A DNA stretch of 64,000 nucleotides, from contig NW_027490148.1 in the NCBI RefSeq assembly GCF_050948175.1, positions 1,116,001-1,180,000 on the forward strand. Reading direction: 5' to 3'. Shown piece by piece: positions 1 to 11,320 of the stretch; positions within the stretch are counted from its first letter, which is position 1; each line of letters begins with the position of its first letter. The notes beneath the pieces were generated by a model that was not told the DNA's origin, ran no database searches, and was given only the letters and a program-made list of their open reading frames with translations. Source of the DNA: Xylocopa sonorina (lineage: Eukaryota; Arthropoda; Insecta; Hymenoptera; Apidae). A program made the translations under genes and the position numbers.

Positions 1-3000
1 AACATATTGCATAGAACATTGCAATTTACCATGAATCATTGAAATGACTAGCGACATCGTGTTGAATGAAGCAATAGAACTCTATTTCTTCGAAAAGTAG
101 ACATCTAAGAACGCAATTCCCTTGCAAGGAAGTGTAGAAATCACAGTCTTTTGGCGTGTATATGCAGACAAGCATAACGAGATGTGTAGAGTATTTTTAT
201 CTACTTACATACTTCGAACTGTTGATATCAAATGCGATATCGCGTTTTATATAGCATTAGAAATCTATTGCTTCAATACGAGCACATCTAGAAATGCTAC
301 CTCCTGGCAAGATATTGTAGGATTTTTATACTGTTGACGTGTAGATGCAGATAAACGAAACGAGATTCATTGAATATTAAATCTCAACACGCGGCATTGA
401 AATGAGATCTGAATAAAGTAATAGAACTTTATTGCCTCGACAAGTAGATAACTAAAAACGCTATTCCCCTGCAAGGAAGTGTAGGGTTCATATTCGCTAG
501 AAGTGTTGAAGAGTTAAGCGTAACGCGCTGCATTGAATATTACATCTTACATTACACATTGAAATGTGATGTGAGATCGCGATGAATGATGTATTAGAAC
601 TCTATTGCTTCCACACATTTACAAACAGAATCACTATCCTCTTGTCAGGAAGTGTGGAAACCACACTTTTGGGGCGCAGAAGCAGATGAGCATAATGATA
701 TATACAGTGCATGAAAATCTAAATACATACTTCGAACTCTTGATGTGAAATGCTATATCGCGTTCCATGAAGCATTAGAACTCCTATGCCTCGATTCGTA
801 GACATCTAGAAACACTGCTCCGTAGCAAGCAAGTGCGGCATTTACATTATTTTCAAGTGCAGACGAGATATACGTAACGCTTGCGTTGACGTTGCATCGT
901 GACATGAGACATAGATATGAGATGCGATATAGCGCTACATGAAGTATTAGAAATCTATTGCATCGATATGTAGACTTCTGGAAACGCTACTCCGAAACAA
1001 GGAAGTGTGGCACTTACATTATTTTGAAGTCTAGATGAGACATACATAACTTGTTGCAATGAATAGTACATCTTATTGGGAGACATAGAAATGAGATGTG
1101 ATATCGCGTTTTATGAAGCATTAGAACACTAATGCTTCGATACGTAGACAACTAGAAACGCGATTCCGTCGTAAGGAAGCGTGAGATTTATATTCCTTCG
1201 AAGTGCTGACGAGATATAATTAACACGATGCATTGATTTACATCTCAACATAAAACATAGAAATATGATGCAACATCGCACTTTATGTAGCATTAGAACT
1301 CTAATGCTTCGATATCTGGTCATCTAGAAGAGCTATTCCGTAGCAAGGAAGTGTGAGATTTACATTCCTCTGAAGCATTATCAAGATATACATAACGCGT
1401 TACATACAAATACATCTTGTCATTTTTCACAGAAATCATCTGCGAAATCGAGTTTAACGAAGCAATACAACTCTATTGCCCCAACACGTAGACATCTTCA
1501 CACGATACATCCTAGCAAGGAAGAGTCGCATTTACATTCATTTGATGTGTAGAAGAGGTATTCGTGACACTCCACAATGAATATTGTACCTTATCACGAA
1601 ACATAGAAATGAGATGCGATATCGCGTTTAAAGAAGCATTAGAACCCTATTCCTTCGATACGTAGAAAACTGGAAGCGTTATTTCGTAGCAAGTACGTTT
1701 GACAATTGCATTCTATTGAAGTGTAGAAGAGGTGTACGTGACACTTCGCATTGTACATTATATCATATCATGTAACGTAGAACTGCGATGCGATATCGCG
1801 TTCTAAGAAGCATTAGAAATCTATTGCTTCGACACGTAGACATCTGGACACGCTATTTCCTAGCAGGGACGAGTGACATTTACATTCACTTGAAGTGTAG
1901 ACGAGGTATACATATCACTTCGCGATGCATATTATATCTTATCATGAGACAACAATGAGATGCGATATCGCGTTTTATGAAGCATTCCAACTCTATTGTC
2001 TCGAAACGTACTCATCTGGAAACGCTATTATTAGCAAGGAAGTGTCGCATTTACATTCTTTTGAAGTGTATGCGAGGAATACATGACACTTCGCAATGAA
2101 TATTATATCTTATCATGAAACATAGAAATAAGATGCGATATCGCGTTTTGAGAATAATTAGAACTCAATTGCCTCGATACGTAGACATCAGAAAACGCTA
2201 TTTCCTAGGAAGGAAGTGTCGCATTTACATCCACTTCAAGTGTATGCGAGGTATAAGTGATACTTCGCAATGAATATTTAATCTTATCATGAGACATAGA
2301 AATGGGATGCGACACCTCGTTTTATTAAGCATTAGAACCCTATTGTTTCGATACGTGGACATCTGCAAACGATATTTCCTAGCAACAAAGTGTCGCATTT
2401 ACATTCTTTTGAAGTGAATACTAAGTATACATGACACTTCGCAATGAATATTATATCATGCATGAAACATAGAATTGAGATGCGATACCGCGTTTTAAGG
2501 AGCATTAGAACTCTACTGCCTCGATACGTAGACATCTGCAAACGCCCTTTCCTAGCGCGGAAGTGTAGCATTTGCATTCTTGTGAAGTGAATACGAGGAA
2601 TACGTGACACTTCGCAATGAATATTATGTCTATCATGAAACCTAGAAATGAGATGCGATACCGCGTTATAAGAAGCATTAGAACCCCATTGCCTCGATAG
2701 CTACACATCTGCAAACGCTAAATCCTAGCAAGGAAGTGTCGCGTTTACATACATTTGAAGTGAATACAAGCAATACAAGACACGTCGCATTGAATATTAT
2801 ATCTTATCATGAAACATAGAAATGAGATGCGATATCGCGTTTTGAGAAGCATTAGAACTCTATTGTCTCGATACGTAGACATCAGAAAACGCTATTTCCT
2901 GGCAACGAAGTGTCGCATTTACATTGTTTTGAAGTGAATACTAGGTATACATGACACTTAGCAATGAATATTATATCTATCATGAAACATAGAAATGAGA

Positions 3001-4833
3001 TGCGATACCGCGTTTTAAGGAGCATTTTGAACTCCATTGCTACGATACGTAGACCTCTGCAAACGCTATTTCCTAGCAAGGAAGTGTCGCATTTACATTC
3101 TTCTGAAGTGAATACAAGTTACACATGTCACTTCGCAATGAATATTATATGTTATGATGAAACATAGATATGAAACGCGACATCTCGTTTTAAGAAGCAT
3201 TTGAACTCTATTGTTTCGATACGTAGACATCTGCAAACGATATTTCCTAGCAAGAAAGTGTCGCATTTTCATTCTTTTGAAGTGAATACGAGGTAAACAT
3301 GACACTTCGCAATGAATGATATTGCTTATCATGAAACATAGAAATGAGATGCTATATCGCGTTTTATGAAGCGTCAGAACTCTATTGCTTCGATACGTAG
3401 ACATCTGCAAACACATTTTCCTAGCAAGGAAGTGTCGCATTTACATTCAATTGATGTGAATATGAGGTATACATGACACTTCGCAATGAATATTATATCT
3501 TATAATGAAACATAGAAGATAGATGCTATATCGCGTTTTAAGAAGCATTAGAACTCTATGGCCTCGATGCGGACCCATCTGCAAACGCTATTTCCTAGCA
3601 TGGAAGTGTCGCATTTACATTCTTTTGAACGGAATATGAGGTATACATGACACTTCGTAATGAATAATATATCTTATCACGAAACATAGAAATGATATGC
3701 GACATCGCGATTTAAGAAGCATTAGAACTGTATTGCTACGATACGCAGACATCTGCAAACGCTATTTCCTAGCAAGGAAGTGTCGCATTTACATTCTTTT
3801 GAATTGAATACGAGGTATACATCAGACACCACAATGAATATTATATCTTATCATGTAACATAGAATTGAGGTGCGATATCGCGATTTAAAAAGTATTGGA
3901 ACCCTATTGCTGCGGTACGTAGACATCTGCAAACGCTATTCAATAGAAAGGAAGTGTCGCATTTACATTCCTTTGAAGTGTAGACGGGGAATACATAACT
4001 CTTCGCAATGCATATTATATCGTATCATGAAACATAGAAATGAGATGCGATATCGCGTTCTAAGAAGCATTAGAACTCTATTGCTTCGAAACGTAGACAA
4101 CTGCAAACGCTATTTCCTAGAAACGAAATGTCGCATTTACATTCTTTTATAGTGAATACTAGGTATGCATAACACTCCACAATGAATATTATATCTTATC
4201 ATGAAACATAGAAATGAGATGCGATATCGCGTTTTAAGATGCTTTAGAACTCTATTGCTTCGATACATAGGCATCTGCAATAGTTATTTCCCAGCAAGGA
4301 AGAGTTGCATTTACATTCATTTGAAGTGAATACGAGGTATACATGACACTTCGCAACGAATATTATATCTTATCATGAAACATAGAAATGAGATGCGATA
4401 TCGAGTTTTAAGAAGCATTGGAACTCTATTGCTACGATTCTTAGATATCAGGAGTCGCTATTTCCTAGCACGGAAGTGTCGCATTTACATTCTTTAATGT
4501 TAATACGTGGTATACACGACAATTCGCAATGAATATTATATCTTTTCATGAAACATAGACATGAAATGCGATATCGCGTTATAAGAAGCATTAGAACTCT
4601 ATTGCTACGATACGTAGATATCTGGAGACGCTATTTCCTAGAAAGGAAGTGTCGCATTTAGATTCATTTGAAGTGTAGACGAGGAATACATAACACCTCG
4701 CAATGAATATTATATCTTATCATGATACATAGAGATGAGGTGCGATATCGCGTTTTAAGGAGAATTAGAACTCTATAGCTTCGATACAGAGATATCTGGG
4801 AACGTAATTTCCTAGAAAGGAAGTGTCGTATTT
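1..4833 (+). repeat. Satellite array A1 (174-bp monomers, orientation A)
   Basis: Tandem units recognised by ATGAAACATAG, GCGATATCGCG, GATACGTAGACATCTGCAAA and TTCCTAGCAAGGAAG recur head to tail. The motif CATGAAAC lies at 4026, 4200 and 4374, which gives a 174-bp period. The first ~1.7 kb is much more diverged: the position of the GCGATATCGC dyad steps by roughly 183, 169, 170, 178, 172 and 174 bp, and many dyads are mutated. Quality improves steadily toward the core at 4834. This is the pattern expected at the outer edge of a satellite array, where homogenisation is weakest. No gene is visible; the short ORFs here are satellite by-products. Confidence 0.95.
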
Positions 4834-4970
4834 TGTGACGTCAGGCGTACCGCTTGCCACCCATCAACCTCCTCGCACCCCCCAGCATCAACCCCTGGAC
4901 ACATGCAACCAGCCAAATGCGCCTGCTGAACCAGCAACTGGAAGTGTTCGCGCGCGCATACCTGCACGCG

Positions 4971-5126
4971 CTCAATCACACCGAGTTCAGCTGCCTCACT
5001 CGCACCGCCGAGTATACCTGTCTCGCTCGTACCGGGCACCAGTGTCTTACTCGCACTACCGAGTATACCTGTCTCGCCCGCACCAAGGACGGGCAGCCCT
5101 ATCTCCCTCGCACCGAGTATTCCGTC
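4971..5126 (+). repeat. GC-rich minisatellite with codon-length units (core copy 1)
   Basis: Six imperfect units of 24, 27, 24, 27, 30 and 24 bp each begin with a CTCxCTCGCACC-like segment. In the + frame that ends with a TAG just after this block, they read as L-(T/A/P)-R-T followed by 4-6 residues, in several units ending Y-x-C or Q-C. All unit lengths are multiples of three, so no frame is broken. A second + frame and one - frame are also open across the block. This copy carries LNHTEFSC in unit 1, where copy 2 has LTHTEFRY. It may descend from a repeat-containing protein-coding exon; no family is recognised. Confidence 0.6.
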
Positions 5127-5892
5127 CTGCAGGAAGACGTAGCCGCAGCCCATCACCTGAATGGTGTCTTTTCCAATTCCGGGAACAGGATCTGCTAGAA
5201 CCTATATATTACTTCTAAGCTACGACATACATACCATATCATGACTCATATATAAGAATTCCTATATCTAAGTTACACTAAGTAAGATGCGTCCGGCCAG
5301 CGGCATGCGCCGCTAGCTCCACCACGAGCCGCGGGTCCCCACTCGCTGGACCGCGCGCTTTCCGCCTCGAAACGCGAGTCCCCCACTCGCGGGACCGCGA
5401 TCTCCCTACCACGAGCGTCCGCGACCGTAGCTCCCCGCGAACCGAGGAGGTCAGAGACGCGTCTCCAGAGCAGACACTCTGACTCGAGATCTCCTACCGA
5501 GGAGTCGAAACCTCTAGTTCTAGATCGTTAGCCACCTCAATGTGGGGTCAGGCATCGTATTTCTATTTCCATTTTAACTTAGTCTTAGTCTTGGAATAAT
5601 TCCAGTTCTTGTATACTTTAAACCTAGAATATATTTTATTTTTACTTTTACTATATCCAAGTACAAGTTCTTTTACCAAGTCTACTATTTCCACATCCAT
5701 TAATTTTATCAAGTGTTTATAATACTAGTTCTGCTTTTAACATTACATTTAACTACGAATTCTTCCACAGGTTCTTCCATACAACTGGGGTTGATCTTCA
5801 TCAAATTGAAGGAGTATAGAAATCGGCTTTGTGACGTTGAGACCGCCGCTTATCCTTCAGATCTTAGTCGAAAGTACAGAAAAACCTGGTGA

Positions 5893-6294
5893 ATGAATCG
5901 TGCTTCCGGTTTGCGAAGAACGCGACGTGCGAGTAGGAAGAATTTCATACGATCACTTGTGCGTGAATATTTGGAGGGCGTTCCGAGAGTCCTCGTATAC
6001 CAGCGACCTGCCTTCGCACCAGCCCAAACGCCGCTTTCCGAAGCGACCGCCGACGTTTCCGATCTAGACACCACGCCGCATCATGCCGATTCTGCCACAT
6101 TCAGCATCATCGCTGAATTCCGACCGCCGTACTACTCTTCGCTGGCGACTGATCGAGATTTCCGTAGCAGCCAACGGAACGAATTCCGCTACGATCCCAG
6201 CGAACGATCCTCCACGCCGTTTCTACGTACAAATCGAGAGAGAAGTCATCAAAAGGTAGGGTCTTTCCCTTATTATCGCGAGTGTTTTGGCTAG
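5893..6294 (+). pseudogene. Conserved 133-codon ORF in core copy 1, probably not translated
   Basis: An ATG-initiated ORF of 133 codons is present at the same place and length in all three core copies. The predicted product has a very basic N-terminus (many R and K in residues 1-25), then a Pro/Ala/Thr/Ser-rich middle and a basic C-terminal half. There is no signal peptide, membrane segment or domain that I recognise. The codon differences between copies are mostly replacements, about as expected without selection, so the open frame may simply not have decayed yet. A GAAAG|GTAGGG sequence near the 3' end resembles a splice donor. This copy is the most diverged of the three. It could instead be a captured exon fragment or plain non-coding DNA. 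Confidence 0.25.
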
Positions 6295-6414
6295 TGCCGC
6301 GTCAGCCGAAATTGTCGGACCCGGTCTTAACGCGTTCCCGCGGACCGAATTACCGAAATACAGACTCGTGTCGTAAAGCCTCCGGAGCAACGGAAAATAG
6401 TTTCACCGGACGTG

Positions 6415-9400
6415 ATACCTCGTATTCACCTCAAAAGAATGTAAATGCAACACTTCCACGCTAGGAAATGGCCTTTGCAGATGTCTACGTATCGTAGCAA
6501 TAGAGTTCTAATGCTTCTTAATACGCAACATCTCATCTCACTTCTATGTTTCATGATAAGATATAATATTGATTGCGAAGCGTCATGTATACCTCGTATT
6601 CACTTCAAAAGAATGTAAATGCGACCCTTCCATGCTAGGAAATAGCCTTTGCAGATGTCTACGTATCGTAGCAATAGAGTTCTAAAGCTTCTTAGAACGC
6701 GATATGGCATCTCACTTCTATGTTTCATGATAAGATATAATATTCATTGCGAAGTGTCATGTATACCTCGTATTCACTTCAAAATAATGTAAATGCGACA
6801 CTTCCTTGCTAGGAAATAGCGTTTCCAGATGACCACGTATCGAAAGAATAGAGTTCTAATACTTCCTAAAACGAGATGTCGCATCCCATTTCTATGTTTC
6901 ATGGTAAGATATAATATCCATTGCGAAGTGTCATGGATACCTCGTATTCACTTCAATGGAATGTAAATGCGACATTTCCTTGCTAGGAAGTAGAGTTTGC
7001 AGATGTCTACGTATATTAGCAAGAGAGACATAATACTTCTCAAAACGCGATATAGCACCTCATTCCTATGTTTCATGATAAGATATAATATTCACTGTGG
7101 AGTGTTATGTATACCTGGTATTCACTTCAAAAGAATGTAAATGCGACACTTCCTTGCTAGGAAATAACATTTGCAGATGTCTGCGCATCGTAGCAATAGA
7201 GTTCTAGTGCTACTTAAATCGCGATATCGCATCTCACTTCTATGTTTCGAGATAAGATATAATATTCATTGCGAAGTGTTATGTATACCACGTATTATCT
7301 TCACAAGAATGCAAATGCGGCATTTCCATGCTAGGAAACAGCCTTTGCAGATGTCTACGTATCGTAAGAATAGAGTTCTAATACTTCTTAAATCGCGATA
7401 TCGCATCTCACTTCTATGTTTCGAGATAAGATATAATATTCATTGCGAAGTGTCATGTATACCTCGTATTCACTTCAAAATAATGTAAATGCGACACTTC
7501 CTTGCTAGGAAATAGCGTTTCCAGATGACCACGTATCGAAAGAATAGAGTTCTAATACTTCCTAAAACGAGATGTCGCATTCCATTCCTATGTTTCATGG
7601 TAAGATATAATATCCATTGCGAAGTGTCATGGATACCTCGTATTCACATCAATGGAATGTAAATGCGACATTCTCTTGCTAGGAAATAGAGTTTGCAGAT
7701 GTCTACGTATATTAGCAAGAGAGATCTAATACTTCTCAAAACGCGAAATAGCACCTCATTCCTATGTTTCATGATAAGATATAATATTCATTGCGAAGTG
7801 TCATGTATATCTCGTATTCACTTCAAAAGACTGTAAACGCGACACTTCCATGCTAGGAAATAGTGTTTCCAGATGTCTACGTATCGTAGCAATAGAGATC
7901 TAATGTTACTTAAAACGAGATGTCGCATTTCATTTCTAAGTTTCGTGATAAGATATAATATTCATTGTGGAGTGTTATTTATACCTCGTGTTCACTTCAA
8001 AAGAATGTAAATGCGACACTTCCTTGCTAGGAAATAACATTTGCAGATGTCTACGCATCGTAGCAATAGAGTTCTAGTGCTACTTAAATCGCGATACCGC
8101 AACTCACTTCTATGATTCGAGATAAGATATAATATTCATTGCGAAGTGTTATGTATACCACGCATTATCTTCACAAGAATGTAAATGCGGCATTTCCATG
8201 CTAGGAAATAGCGTTTGCAGATGTCTACGCATCGTAGCAATAGAGTTCTAGTGCTTCTTAAATCGCGATATCGCATCTCACTTCTATGTTTCGAGATAAG
8301 ATATAATATTCACTGCGATGTGTCATGTATACCTCGTATTAACTTCAAAAGAATGTAAATGCGGCATTTCCCTGCTAGGAAATAGCGTTTCCAGATGTCT
8401 CCATATCGAAGCAATAGATCTCTAATGCTTCTTAAATAGCGATATCGCATCTCATTTCAATGTTTCATGATCAGATATAATATTCATTGTGAAGACGTAT
8501 GTATACCTCGCATTCGCTTCAATAGAATCTGAATGCGACACTTCCTTGCTAGGAAATAGCGTTTCCAGATGTCTACGAATCGAAGCAATAAAGTTCTAAT
8601 GCTTCTTAGAACGCGATATCGCATGTCATTTCTATGTTCCGTGATAAGATATAATATTCATTGCGGGGTGTTATGTCTACTTCGTATTCACTTCAAAAGA
8701 ATGTAAATGCGACACTTCCTTGCTAGGAAATAGCGTTTCCAGATATCTACGGATCGAAGCAATAGAGTTCTAATTCTTAAACCGCGATATCGCACCTCAT
8801 TTCTATGTTTCATGGTAAGAGATAATATTCATTGGGCACTGTTATGTATACCTCGCATCTACATCACATAAGTGTAAATGCGACACTTCCTTCCTAGGAA
8901 GTAGCGTTTGCAGATGTCTACTTATCGTAGCATTAGTGTTCTATAGATTCGCCAAACGCGATATCGCATGTCATTTCGATGTTCCGTGATAAGATATAAT
9001 TTTCATTGTGGAGTGTTATGTCTACTTCCAATTCACTTCAAATGAATGTAAATGCGACACTTCCTTGCTAAGAAATAGCGATTGCAGATGTCAACGTATC
9101 ATAGCTATAGGTTTCCAATGCTTCTTAAAACGCGATATCGCATCTCATTTCTATGTTTCATGATAAGATATAATATTCATTGTGCAGTGTTATGTATACC
9201 TCGCATTCACTTCAATTGAATGTATGTGCAACACTTCCTTGCTAGGAAATAGCGTTTGCAGATACCTACGTATCGAAGCAATAGTGTTCTAATGCACCTT
9301 AAAACGCGATATCGCATCTCATTTCTATGTTTCATGATAAGATATAATATACATTGGGGAGACGTAGGTATACCTCGTATTCACTTCAAAAGAATGTAAA

Positions 9401-11313
9401 TGCGACACTTCCATGCTAGGAAATAGCGTTTCCAGATGTCGACGTATCGTAGCAATAGAGTTCTAATGCTTCTTAAAACGCGATATCGCATCCCACTTCT
9501 ATGTTTCATGATAAGATATAATATTCATTGCGAAATGTCATGTATACCTCGTATTCACTTCAAAAGAATGTAAATGCGACACTTCCTTGCTAGGAATAGC
9601 GTTTCCAGAAGACAACGAATAGAAAGAATATAGTTCTAATACTTCTTAAAACGAGATGTAGCATCTCATTTCTATGTTTCATGATAAGATATAATGTCCA
9701 TTGCGAAGTGTCATGTATACCTCGTATTGACTTCAAAGGAATGTACATACGACACTTCCATGCTAGGAAATAGCGTTTGCAGATGCCTACGTATCGTAGC
9801 AATAGAGTTCTAATGCTTCTTAATACGCAATATCTCATCTCACTTCTATGTTTCATGATAAGATATAATATTGATTGCGAAGCGTCATGTGTACCTCGTA
9901 TTCACTTCAAAAGAATGTAAATGCGACCCTTCCATGCTAGGAAATAGCCTTTGCAGATTTCTACGTATCGTAGCAATAGAGTTCTAAAGCTTCTTAGAAC
10001 GCGATATCGCATCTCACTTCTATGTTTCATGATAAGATATAATATTCATTGCGAAGTGTCATGTATACCTCGATTTCACTTCAGAAGAATGTAACTGCGA
10101 CACTTCCATGCTAGGAAATATTGTTTGCAGATGTCTACGTATCACAGCAATAGAGTACTAATGCTTCTTAAAACGAGAAGTCGTATTTCATTTCTATGTT
10201 TCGTAATAAGATATACTATTCATTGTGTAATGTTATGTATACCTCGTTTTCACTTCAATGGAATGTAAGTGCGACATTTCCATGCTAGGAAATAGAGTTT
10301 GCAGATGTCTACGTATATTAGCAATAGAGTTCTAATGCATCTCAAAACGCGATATAGCACCTCATTCGTATGTTTCATGATAAGATATAATATTCACTCC
10401 GAAGTGTCATGTATACCTCGTATTCACTTCAATAGAATGTAAACGCCACACTTCCTTGCTAGGAAATAGCGTTTCCAGATGACCACGTATCGAAAGAATA
10501 GAGTTCTAATACTTCCTAAAACGAGATGTCGCATCCCATTCCTATGTTTCATGGTAAGATATAATATCCAATGCGAAGTGTCATGGATACCTCGTATTCA
10601 GTTCAATGGAATGTAAATGCGACATTCTCTTGCTAGGAAATAGAGTTTGCAGATGTCTACGTATATTATCAAGAGAGATCTAATACTTCTCAAAACGCGA
10701 TATAGCACCTCATTCCTATGTTTCATGATATGATTAAATATTCATTGTGGAATGTTATGTATACCTCGTATTCACGTCAAAGGAATGTAAAAGCGACTCT
10801 TCCTTGCTAGGAAATAGCTTTTGCAGATGTCTACGTATAGTAGCAATAGAGTTCTGATGCATTTTAAATCGCGATATCGCATCTCATTTCTATGTTTCAT
10901 GGTAAGAGATAATATTCATTGGGCAGTGTTATGTATACCTCGCATCTACATCACATGAGTGTAAATGCGACACTTCCTTCCTAGGAAGTAGCGTTTGCAG
11001 ATGTCTACTTATCGTAGCAATAGAGTTATAGTGCTGCTTAAAACGCAATATCGCATGTCATTTCTATGCTTCATGATAAGATATATTATTCATTTCGAAC
11101 TGTTATGTATACTTCGTCTACACTTCAAAAGAATGCAAATGCCACACTTCCTTGCTAGGAAATGCGTTTCCAGATGTCTACGTATCGTAGCAATAGCGTT
11201 CTAATTCTACCTAAATCGCGATATCAGATCTCATTTATATGTTTCGTGATAAGATAGAATATTCATTGCGAAGTGTAATGTATACCTCGTCTAGACTATA
11301 AAGGAATGTAAAA
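6415..11313 (-). repeat. Satellite array B1 (174-bp monomers, orientation B)
   Basis: The same monomer is read in reverse complement (ATGTTTCATGATAAGATATAA, TTGCTAGGAAATAGCG, AACGCGATATCGCATC). Local higher-order structure is visible. A variant with CCAGATGACCACGTATCGAA and ACGAGATGTCGCATCCC occurs near 6790, 7486 and 10440. A variant with TAGGAAATAACATTTGCAG recurs 870 bp (5 monomers) apart, near 7163 and 8033. Variants are much more mixed than in the right-hand array. No gene is visible. Confidence 0.95.
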
Positions 11314-11320
11314 AACGATA
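11308..11320. other. Back-to-back B-to-A satellite inversion junction
   Basis: Orientation B runs up to ...GGAATGTAAA. Orientation A resumes mid-monomer at ACGATACGTAGACATCTG with no intervening non-satellite DNA. The breakpoint is at about 11314, within a short A-run. The flanking arms (4.9 kb of B1 and 4.05 kb of A2) thus diverge from this point, the opposite geometry to the three core-containing flips. Confidence 0.85.

Larger units (their letters stand above)
4834..6414 (+). mobile_element. Core copy 1: 1.58-kb non-satellite core between inverted satellite arms
   Basis: Satellite in orientation A stops after ...TCGTATTT, and satellite in orientation B restarts at ATACCTCGTATTCAC. The 1581 bp between is unrelated to the monomer. 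In order it holds: TGTGACGTCAGG at the left edge (a TGACGTCA dyad at 4836); a GC-rich block with a peptide-scale repeat (about 4850-5200); a TATATAAG motif at 5249; a second GC-rich block with near-repeats of CACTCGC(T/G)GGACCGCG (about 5290-5475); an AT- and pyrimidine-rich block (about 5540-5800); and a 133-codon ORF (5893-6294). Near-identical copies occur at 15366 and 29402. No transposase or polymerase motif is recognised. It could be the centre of a Foldback-like element, or an old solo LTR trapped at an inversion point (TGTGACGTC resembles many LTR starts). The element class is uncertain; the three-copy structure is certain. Confidence 0.75.

Noticed and set aside
1..4833. CENP-B box-like motif in the monomers
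   Set aside because: The TTCG-containing segments (ACTTCGCAATG, GCTTCGATACG) do not fit the NTTCGNNNNANNCGGGN pattern.
4823..5218. 131-codon + frame over the core GC block (also at 15355 and 29391)
   Set aside because: It would start at a GTG inside the flanking satellite monomer, an unlikely eukaryotic start. Three frames are open in this GC-rich block, and changes between copies are mostly replacements.
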